Shown here: in pieces, positions 1 to 4,699 of the stretch
Layout of the letters: every line of letters starts with the position of its first letter
Numbering within the stretch: the stretch's first letter is position 1
Origin: Bacillota bacterium
GTDB lineage: Bacteria; Bacillota; Sulfobacillia; Thermaerobacterales; Thermaerobacteraceae
Assembly: GCA_003242195.1 (NCBI GenBank)
Contig: QGUQ01000151.1
Span: 1 to 5,197, forward strand
Reading direction: 5' to 3'
DNA: 5,197 nucleotides
Notes under the pieces: model-generated
Databases searched by the model: none
What the model was told of the DNA's origin: nothing
The model's input: only the letters and a program-made list of their open reading frames with translations
Program-made: the position numbers and the translations under genes

Positions 1-1150
1 CCCCCCCCCGCGGTGCCCGGAGCTCGGGCCGACGATCGCCCAGAAGGACTCTCCGCAAGGGGGGCACGGCCGCCGGGTCCCGGCGGTTCCCAAGGGCGAT
101 GATGGCGTTGCGCTGCCACGTCTTGCGCCCCCGCCAGGCGCCCGTGAGGGCGCGGTACCGACGCCGGAACTCGGACTGGGACATGGTCAGGAGCTCCAGT
201 AACGGCGGAGCGGCCGCTTCCTCGGGATCGGACGGCATCAATCCGGGCGGGACGGCCTCGGCCCCGGCGCCGTGGCGATTGTGAGGGCAGACTGCCTGGC
301 AGGCGTCGCAGCCGTAGAGGCTGACGCCCACGGCCTGGCGCTCTTGATCGGAAAGCGGTCCCTTCGCTTGGGTGAGGAAGGAGACGCACCGGCGCGGGTC
401 CAGTTCCCGGGGCCCGGTGAAGGCGCGCGTCGGACACGCCCGCAGGCACAGATCGCAGTCCGCGCAGGCGTCCGCCAAGGGCTCGTCGGCGGGCAACTCG
501 ACATCCGTCACCAGCTCGCCCAGGAACACCCAGGAGCCGTGACCCGGAACGATCAGGCAGCAATTCTTGCCGATCCAGCCGATGCCCGCCCGCTCGGCGA
601 CGGCGCGGTCCACCAGTGGCCCCGTGTCCACCTGCACGGCCCAGCGGCATCCCGGGCGGTGCCGTTCCAGCCACCGGCCCAATTCCTCCAGTCGCTGGCG
701 CATGAAGTGCTGGTACGAGCGCGTGCGGCCCGCGGCGGCGACGAAGCCCCGCAACGGGTTACCGGCGGTGGCGGTGCTGGCCGGCTCCGTGGCGCGCGCC
801 GCGGGACGGGGCGGCCTGCCGGGCGGCGGGTAGGGCATGGCGACGGCCACAAGGGAGCGGGCACCGGGCAACAAGGCGGCCGGGTCGGTCCTGCGTTCCG
901 GATCCGGATCCTCCCATGGCGTGGACCGGCCCGCCCGCTGCCGGCGCCACAGCAAACCGGCCAAGTCGACGAAGGGCTCGGCGGTGGCGATGCCCGCGGC
1001 CACGAAGCCCAGCCGCCGGGCCTCTTCTTTGAGGGCCAGCGCCAGTTCCCGCGGCTTGAGCAGCGCGGCGGCGCCCGCGCCGTCTGCGCCGGAACCAGTG
1101 CCGCTCGGCGCGATGGCCCCCTTGGTGCGTGCCACGTTCGGCTGCACCAT
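1..1150 (-). CDS. queG: Epoxyqueuosine reductase QueG (C-terminus at or beyond window edge)
   Basis: Seen: a minus-strand frame open from ATG 1150 to the window edge (383 codons). It carries two ferredoxin-like cysteine groups: C229-x2-C232-x2-C235-x3-C239 followed by P, then C255 (RRC), then C281-x2-C284-x3-C288 in the string YGCDACQAVCP. The spacing (16 between C239 and C255, 26 between C255 and C281) is what QueG uses for two 4Fe-4S clusters. VDTGP (D175, the probable catalytic Asp) and GWIGKN follow the family pattern, as does the HEAT-like tail NAIIALGNRRDPAAVPPL. Known: QueG is the cytoplasmic, cobalamin-dependent enzyme that reduces epoxyqueuosine to queuosine at position 34 of tRNAs reading Asp, Asn, His and Tyr codons. 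The start is set by a strong GGAGGTG (1157-1163) 6 nt upstream of the ATG. Odd: about 28 Ala/Gly-rich N-terminal residues precede the usual core, the family's usual DYH is SYQH here (145-148), and the last few codons look off-family (see findings). The family is about 380 aa long, so little should be missing. Confidence 0.95.
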   Translation of the reverse strand, partial: MVQPNVARTKGAIAPSGTGSGADGAGAAALLKPRELALALKEEARRLGFVAAGIATAEPFVDLAGLLWRRQRAGRSTPWEDPDPERRTDPAALLPGARSLVAVAMPYPPPGRPPRPAARATEPASTATAGNPLRGFVAAAGRTRSYQHFMRQRLEELGRWLERHRPGCRWAVQVDTGPLVDRAVAERAGIGWIGKNCCLIVPGHGSWVFLGELVTDVELPADEPLADACADCDLCLRACPTRAFTGPRELDPRRCVSFLTQAKGPLSDQERQAVGVSLYGCDACQAVCPHNRHGAGAEAVPPGLMPSDPEEAAAPPLLELLTMSQSEFRRRYRALTGAWRGRKTWQRNAIIALGNRRDPAAVPPLRRVLLGDRRPELRAPRGG

Positions 1151-1169
1151 CCGCCCCACCTCCCCCGGT

Positions 1170-1199
1170 GAGGGGGCGGCGGCATGATGCCGCCCCCTC
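1170..1199. repeat. Perfect 11-bp inverted repeat in the queG leader
   Basis: GAGGGGGCGGC (1170-1180) and GCCGCCCCCTC (1189-1199) are perfect reverse complements separated by 8 nt. The repeat lies between the SASP stop and the queG ribosome-binding site, ending 6 nt before the GGAGGTG on the minus strand. No T-tract follows on either strand, so a classical intrinsic terminator is not supported. It could end SASP transcription in a GC-rich host or act as a queG leader hairpin. An alternative pairing of its CCCCC (1172-1176) with GGGGG (1162-1166) across a 5-nt loop would cover the queG Shine-Dalgarno sequence. The repeat is directly visible; any function is inference. Confidence 0.6.
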
Positions 1200-1235
1200 G
1201 CTGCCGTCCCCTCGCCCGGTGATCGTCCTGCTCCG

Positions 1236-1562
1236 CTACGGCGTTCCCTTCAACCGCCCCTGAGCCAGGGCGATCATGCGCCGGACCATCTCGCCCCCTA
1301 GCCGCCCACCCATGCGGCCGCCGATGGCACCGCAGTCCCGGGCCGGCATCTCCCCCCAACCCGCTGCCTGGATCCGGCCCGTGAGGCCCAGTTCGGCAGC
1401 CACGTTCCACTTGCGCCGCTGGAGGGCGGCTTCATACGCCATCGGCGACGCGGCCTGGGCGGGCACGAGGCCGATGTCGCCTGCCACCTGGAGTTTCAGG
1501 CGATCGAGGCCGGGCCGGGCCCCCGGGACCAGCGGGCCGCGGGCGCGCCGTCGTCGCGCCAT
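1236..1562 (-). CDS. Alpha/beta-type small acid-soluble spore protein (SASP), extended form
   Basis: A 108-aa basic protein. Residues 11-31 (LVPGARPGLDRLKLQVAGD, then IG) match the first half of alpha/beta SASPs, whose consensus is ARxALDxLKyEiAxExG. Residues 75-104 (ARDCGAIGG, GGEMVRRMI, AQGRL) match the second half (T/S-R-x-x-G-x-x-GG-x-M-V-R-R-M-I). Known: these proteins coat forespore DNA, shift it toward an A-like form and protect it from UV and chemicals; the protease GPR degrades them at germination. Start: ATG 1562 has AAGGTGG (1571-1577) 8 nt upstream, whereas the in-frame GTG at 1568 would be only 2 nt from it. Odd: usual members are about 60-75 aa. Here an extra block at about residues 32-73 carries a second SASP-like unit (RRKWNVAAELGL), and the Gly motif is drawn out as GGRM-GGRL-GGEM. 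Both units lack the Glu of the usual protease site (Q25 and N53 instead). Expression in the forespore is expected, but no clear sigma-G promoter is visible. The family call is good; the exact subtype is uncertain. Confidence 0.85.
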   Translation of the reverse strand: MARRRRARGPLVPGARPGLDRLKLQVAGDIGLVPAQAASPMAYEAALQRRKWNVAAELGLTGRIQAAGWGEMPARDCGAIGGRMGGRLGGEMVRRMIALAQGRLKGTP

Positions 1563-1609
1563 GGGCACACCACCTTAAGAACGGTATTCGGCCACCAGCC
1601 GGGGCCAGT

Positions 1610-1641
1610 CCTAATGTCCGAAGCCAGCGGCGCGGCGATGC
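1610..1641 (-). promoter_or_regulatory. Weak sigma-G-like promoter candidate for the SASP gene
   Basis: On the minus strand GCATC (1641-1637) resembles a sigma-G -35 (GHATR) and CATTAGG (1616-1610) partly resembles a sigma-G -10 (CATWMTA). The 20-nt spacer is longer than the usual 17-18 nt and the -10 match is only 5 of 7. The location, about 48 nt before the SASP ATG, is sensible. This is a guess guided by the expected forespore expression, not a firm call. The rest of the 192-nt gap 1563-1754 shows no gene. Confidence 0.2.
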
Positions 1642-1740
1642 TTGCGCTTGTTCCCTGCCCCGTCAATCCGTTCCCGGCCCTGTTCCGGTTCCCGAGCGCG
1701 TCGTCGTTGCCGCCGCGACTTCCCTTCGCGCTAGCCTACC

Positions 1741-1754
1741 GCCGGCCCGCCGGC
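1741..1754. repeat. GC-rich inverted repeat directly after the carboxypeptidase stop
   Basis: Read on the minus strand, GCCGGC-GG-GCCGGC begins immediately after the TGA stop (1757-1755) of the carboxypeptidase gene and could fold into a short very stable stem. No run of T follows, so it is at best a T-less terminator or an mRNA 3'-end stabiliser. GCCGGC is a common self-palindromic hexamer in such DNA, so chance is a real alternative. Confidence 0.25.
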
Positions 1755-3155
1755 TCAACCGGCGCGGGGGTCGCGGAAGCGGAGGGCGTACCACAAGGAG
1801 TCCAGCTCGGTGACGCGCCGCCGCCATCGCCGGCGCTCTCGGGCACGGCGGGCCGCCCCCCAAGCCGCAGTACCCGCCACCAGCAGGAGCCCGATGGCGA
1901 GGGCCACCCCGTTCGTACCCGCGGCACGCAACAGGCCCCGGAACGGCGCGAGCCAGGGACCACCTCCGGCCGGGGCGGCAACGGCGCTTCCGGACACCAG
2001 TGGCACCCGCGCCACCTCTTCCCCGTCGCGGAGGAACAGCAGCGTTCCCACCCGCGCACCGGCAGGTAGGGGAGCCCTGAGGCCGGGGCGCCACTCCACG
2101 CGGCGCTCCAGCGCCGGGCGCTCGCTTCCCCGTACCACCAGCAGCCGGGCGTCCTGGGTCGCCCGGGCACTGACGCTGACCCGATCGCCGCCCGCCACCG
2201 CCACCTCCCCCACCGTCTCCCCGGCCGTCACCAGGGTCAGGGGCTCGAAGCGGGCATAGGCCCAGTCCATCAGCTGGGCGACGTCGCGGTACATGGCCGT
2301 CGGGTGGGCGGCGAGGACGACGGCGATGAGTTCGACGCCGTCCCGCTGCGCCGACGCCACCAGGGCGCCCCGCGCTGCGGTCGTGTACCCGTTCTTGACG
2401 CCCGTGGCTCCCTCGTAGCGCCACAGGAACTTGTTGTGATTATAGAGGACGCGCTCACCGCCCTTTTCCGGCCAGGGCATCCGGTATTCCCGGGTGCCCA
2501 CGATATCCCGGAAGACCGGATTCCGCATGGCGACACGGGTCAGGGTGGCCAGGTCCCGGGCCGAGGTGTAATGCTCGGGCCCACCGAGCCCGTGGGGATC
2601 CGTGAAGTGGGTGTTTCGCAGGCCCAACTCAGCCGCTCGCCGGTTCATCCACAGGGCGAACCCTTCCACGGACCCGGCCAGGCCTTCGGCGATGGCCACG
2701 GCGGCGTCGTTGCCCGAGCGGAGCATCAGGCCGTAGAGGAGCTCCCGCAGCGTGCGCCGCTCGCCGAGGGACAGGTAGAGGCTGGATCCCTCCACGCCCC
2801 AGGCCTTCTCGCTGGTGGTGATGACCTGGTTCAGGTCTCCGCGCTCGATGGCGATCAGGGCGGTCATGATCTTGGTCGTGCTGGCCATGGGCAGGCGCTC
2901 GTCGGCATTGCGCTCGTAGAGGACCTGCCCGGTCAGGGCGTCGACCAGGATGACCGCACGCGCGTCCACCGGTGGCGGCTCGGCCGGCGTGCCTTCGGGC
3001 GACGCCGGTTCGCTCCCGGCGGCACGGGCCGGCGGTGAGAAATCCCCGGGGCCGAGGCAGGCGAGCAGTACGAGCACGACGGCCAGCCAGCGCGCCGGCG
3101 CGACACGTGTCCGGTTGCCGCGCCCTCCTGGCCGGCAGAGCGCAACCAGTGGCAC
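1755..3155 (-). CDS. Secreted, membrane-anchored D-alanyl-D-alanine carboxypeptidase (DacB/DacF-like, peptidase S11)
   Basis: A 466-aa penicillin-binding protein of the PBP5 class. Known role: removes the terminal D-Ala from peptidoglycan pentapeptides outside the membrane, limiting cross-linking; in sporeformers, relatives (DacB, DacF) tune the spore cortex. Seen: basic N-region and hydrophobic core (about 22-36) with an AxA-type end at PPARAAG (41-47); LLAC at 30-33 is a weak lipobox alternative. The catalytic domain runs from about 62 to 285 with S92-T-T-K95 (nucleophile Ser and Lys), S147-G-N149 and a third motif K254-N255-G256. HYTSARDLATLTR (195-207) is typical of the family. A beta-rich PBP5 C-terminal domain follows (about 303-388), then a membrane anchor (about 415-434) and a Arg-rich cytoplasmic tail (435-466). 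Start: GTG 3155, 7 nt after GGGGGTG; an in-frame TGA at 3179 rules out a much longer protein. Odd: position 255 is Asn where KTG is canonical. The gene is divergent from ytxC. Whether it acts in growth or sporulation cannot be read from sequence. Confidence 0.93.
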   Translation of the reverse strand: MPLVALCRPGGRGNRTRVAPARWLAVVLVLLACLGPGDFSPPARAAGSEPASPEGTPAEPPPVDARAVILVDALTGQVLYERNADERLPMASTTKIMTALIAIERGDLNQVITTSEKAWGVEGSSLYLSLGERRTLRELLYGLMLRSGNDAAVAIAEGLAGSVEGFALWMNRRAAELGLRNTHFTDPHGLGGPEHYTSARDLATLTRVAMRNPVFRDIVGTREYRMPWPEKGGERVLYNHNKFLWRYEGATGVKNGYTTAARGALVASAQRDGVELIAVVLAAHPTAMYRDVAQLMDWAYARFEPLTLVTAGETVGEVAVAGGDRVSVSARATQDARLLVVRGSERPALERRVEWRPGLRAPLPAGARVGTLLFLRDGEEVARVPLVSGSAVAAPAGGGPWLAPFRGLLRAAGTNGVALAIGLLLVAGTAAWGAARRARERRRWRRRVTELDSLWYALRFRDPRAG

Positions 3156-3175
3156 CAGCGGGCACCCCCGTTCCG

Positions 3176-3205
3176 GTCATATCACAGGGTGTTTGCCTTT
3201 GTCCG
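3176..3205 (-). promoter_or_regulatory. Weak sigma-A-like promoter candidate for the carboxypeptidase gene
   Basis: On the minus strand CGGACA (3205-3200) and TATGAC (3181-3176) are separated by 18 nt, and each matches four of six positions of TTGACA and TATAAT. Transcription would start about 15 nt before GTG 3155, leaving a very short leader that still includes the GGGGGTG ribosome-binding site. The area (3171-3200) is locally AT-richer than its surroundings. No clear sporulation-sigma signature was seen. Confidence 0.25.
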
Positions 3206-3287
3206 CCCCGCCTCCTGCCGCCCCCGCGTTGCCCGAGCGGAGACCCGGGGGCCCCCTTCCGTGTCTGAACGGGACCCGCTGCGTCCC

Positions 3288-3321
3288 TTGACAGGACTCC
3301 CGAGGCCGGCGGCCGTAAACT
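3288..3321 (+). promoter_or_regulatory. TTGACA box with a distant TAAACT element upstream of ytxC
   Basis: A perfect -35 hexamer TTGACA (3288-3293) lies on the plus strand ahead of ytxC. At the standard 17-nt spacing there is only GGCCGT (3311-3316), a poor -10. The nearest plausible -10 is TAAACT (3316-3321), 22 nt away, longer than sigma-A promoters normally tolerate and longer than the 19-20 nt of MerR-controlled promoters. It may be an activator-dependent promoter, or the true -10 belongs to another sigma factor. The leader to ATG 3404 would be about 75 nt. Confidence 0.35.
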
Positions 3322-3391
3322 ATTGGCAGGAGAGATGGAAGGGCAGGAAAGATGGGGCGCCCGGAACGGGTCGTCCCGTGCCCAGGCCTGC

Positions 3392-3397
3392 GAGGGG
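3392..3397 (+). promoter_or_regulatory. Ribosome-binding site that decides the ytxC start
   Basis: GAGGGG (3392-3397) sits 6 nt before ATG 3404 and directly abuts ATG 3398, so 3404 is the better-spaced start. The upstream in-frame candidates are weaker: ATG 3335 has AGGAGAG touching the start codon, and TTG 3323 has no clear site. Confidence 0.6.
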
Positions 3398-3403
3398 ATG
3401 CGT

Positions 3404-4162
3404 ATGGGCGGGCAGGGATCCCTGGCCATCTCCGTCGAGACACACCCGGCCGAGTTCGCACGCACGCTGGAGCAGGATCGCCTGGTTTACCGGGTCTTTC
3501 GCTCACGGCAGCGGTGGGTGTTCGTCACCGACTTCCTGCCCCAACCGGCGGCCGAGGCCGCGTCGCGTTTCCTGCACCGCGTCGTCCTGCCGGAGATGTT
3601 GCTGGAGCACATCGACATCCGCTACGAGGATGTGGACCCGGGGGACCGGCTGGTCGTGTGGAAACGCGGCACCTCCCTGTTGGAGCAGCCCTCCCTGGCC
3701 CGCGCAACGGCCGTGCAGCTGCAAACGCACCTGGTGGAACACGGAAGCCTCAGCATCGCCGGATGGATGCGGTTCCGCGGCGAGCGGTTCTTCCGCGCCC
3801 TGCTGGCCGAGCTGGCGCGGACGGGATTCCAGCAGCTCTGGCTGGAGCGGGCGCTCCGCCAGTTCCTCGGCGCCCTGCAGGCAGGGACCGGAGACCGGCC
3901 GGAGGTGCTGACCCTCTGCGGTTCCGGTGACGATCTGGAGATTCGGACCGGGGACGGCCGGCCGGCGTTCCGGGAGTTCCTGGAGGGCCACCTCGACCCC
4001 CGCCTCAAGCTGGGACGAGAGGACCTGGCCGTTGGGCTGCTGCGGGCGCTGGCACCGCGGCGGGTCATCGTCCGGGACGCGGGGCCGGAACTGGTAGCCA
4101 AGCTGCGCGAGGCGGGTATCAACGTCGAGAAGGCAGGCGGCAATGAGGGGGATGAACCGTGA
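3404..4162 (+). CDS. ytxC: YtxC-family sporulation protein
   Basis: A 252-aa protein matching the YtxC-like family of spore-forming Bacillota, whose biochemical role is unknown; it is conserved with, and usually annotated as, a putative sporulation protein. Seen: the family's central signature at about 114-159 (GSLSIAGWMRFRGERFF followed by a helix with GFQQLWLERALRQFLGAL), equivalent to the usual IxGFxxFRLxxYxxxL...EYxEFIxLLxYFV. The C-terminal block DLAVGLLRALAPRRVIV (207-223) corresponds to the usual DLLISALITIAPKKI. No signal peptide or membrane segment is visible, so it is probably cytoplasmic. Start chosen at ATG 3404 on ribosome-binding-site spacing; ATG 3335 or TTG 3323 would add 23 or 27 residues with no family resemblance. 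It is divergent from the carboxypeptidase gene and convergent with the zinc-ribbon gene, so it is probably a single-gene transcript. The family is assigned from remembered conserved patterns, and the match is good in two separate blocks. Confidence 0.82.
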   Translation: MGGQGSLAISVETHPAEFARTLEQDRLVYRVFRSRQRWVFVTDFLPQPAAEAASRFLHRVVLPEMLLEHIDIRYEDVDPGDRLVVWKRGTSLLEQPSLARATAVQLQTHLVEHGSLSIAGWMRFRGERFFRALLAELARTGFQQLWLERALRQFLGALQAGTGDRPEVLTLCGSGDDLEIRTGDGRPAFREFLEGHLDPRLKLGREDLAVGLLRALAPRRVIVRDAGPELVAKLREAGINVEKAGGNEGDEP

Positions 4163-4169
4163 GGCGTGA

Positions 4170-4182
4170 GGCCGCCGCGGCC
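4170..4182. repeat. Short GC inverted repeat in the ytxC/zinc-ribbon convergent gap
   Basis: GGCCGC-C-GCGGCC lies in the 35-nt gap between the convergent stop codons of ytxC (4162) and the zinc-ribbon gene (4198). The position suits a shared bidirectional terminator, but the stem is only 5-6 bp, the loop is minimal and there is no T-tract on either side, so this is weak. Confidence 0.25.
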
Positions 4183-4197
4183 CCGTAGCGGCGACGC

Positions 4198-4614
4198 TCA
4201 GGACTCGCCGCGGCGGCTCCAGATCCAGTACCCGCCCAGCAGGTAGATCGGCCACTCGACGGGCGCGGACCCTCCGCCCAGCGCCTCCCACACCGTGCGT
4301 GCCGCCGCGGCAGCCGCGACCACGGCCGTTAGACGCAGCGGCTGGTGCCAGCGGCGCCAGCGCCAGTTGCTGTGCCACCAGCCGCGGGCAAGCCGGGAGG
4401 AACGGAGCGGCGCCGGCCAACGGCGAAACCGCCGGGAGCCCTCCGCCCGAGGATGGAGGACGACACGGCCCGCCCGCTCGTGCCGCCCACCGGGCAGGAC
4501 CCGAAAACGCTTTCTCTGCTCCCGCTCGCAATCCGGGCAGTAACGGGCGCCGCGGCGATCCGCCTCGAAGGTGCGCCGGCACCGGTAACACTGGGCGAGA
4601 TGCCTGGGGCCCAT
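4198..4614 (-). CDS. Uncharacterised zinc-ribbon membrane protein
   Basis: I do not recognise this 138-aa protein as a named family. Seen: an N-terminal four-cysteine zinc ribbon, C9-x2-C12 and C26-x2-C29 (CYRC ... YCPDC), with 13 residues between the pairs. A strongly basic, Arg- and Trp-rich middle follows (about 30-92, including RGWWHSNWRWRRWH). Then come a hydrophobic Ala/Val segment (about 93-112) and a second, shorter aromatic one (about 121-132, PIYLLGGYWIW), ending SRRGES. The likely form is a small membrane protein with a cytosolic metal-binding head; the metal is inferred from the cysteine pattern. The start at ATG 4614 is well supported by GGGGGGAG ending about 5 nt upstream. It is convergent with ytxC and lies 85 nt downstream of the homoserine dehydrogenase stop on the same strand, so co-transcription is possible but unproven. 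The ribbon, the good ribosome-binding site and the clean fit between neighbours argue that it is a real gene. Function unknown. Confidence 0.75.
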   Translation of the reverse strand: MGPRHLAQCYRCRRTFEADRRGARYCPDCEREQRKRFRVLPGGRHERAGRVVLHPRAEGSRRFRRWPAPLRSSRLARGWWHSNWRWRRWHQPLRLTAVVAAAAAARTVWEALGGGSAPVEWPIYLLGGYWIWSRRGES

Positions 4615-4699
4615 GGATCTCCCCCCTGGTGCGCTGGAGCCCCGCCGTTACTAGTTTAACCCTGGCGCCATTCGGTTCCTGCCGGATCCCGTCGCCGTT

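Noticed and set aside
272..1171. Plus-strand 299-codon open frame antisense to queG
   Set aside because: It lies opposite a clear QueG with all its cluster cysteines. Its Arg/Ala/Gly/Pro-rich composition resembles no family and is what high-GC antisense frames give.
553..1410. Minus-strand 285-codon open frame overlapping queG and the SASP gene
   Set aside because: It is a different frame of the same strand, cutting across two well-supported genes and their ribosome-binding sites, with no recognisable motif.
1568..1568. GTG 1568 as the SASP start
   Set aside because: It would add only two residues and lies 2 nt from the AAGGTGG site; ATG 1562 has normal 8-nt spacing.
1614..2069. Plus-strand 151-codon frame starting in the 1563-1754 gap
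   Set aside because: The first third would fill the gap, but the rest is antisense to the carboxypeptidase C-terminus. There is no convincing ribosome-binding site and the composition is random-looking.
2304..3038. Plus-strand 244-codon open frame inside the carboxypeptidase gene
   Set aside because: It is antisense to the region encoding the intact STTK and SGN motifs; it is a shadow of G/C-ending codons.
3247..3256. GGGGGCCCCC palindrome as an operator
   Set aside because: Ten-base G/C palindromes are expected by chance at this composition and no second copy was seen nearby.
3352..3930. Plus-strand 192-codon frame starting before ytxC in another frame
   Set aside because: The start has only an abutting AGGAAAG, and the frame lies within ytxC, whose conserved blocks are in the other frame; no family likeness.
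3503..4591. Minus-strand 362-codon open frame antisense to ytxC and overlapping the zinc-ribbon gene
   Set aside because: It runs through the convergent gap and both neighbours with low-complexity composition; ytxC and the ribbon gene have motif and ribosome-binding-site support that it lacks.
4663..4670. TGGCGCCA palindrome after hom as a terminator or binding site
   Set aside because: It is too short, with no loop and no T-tract; probably chance.
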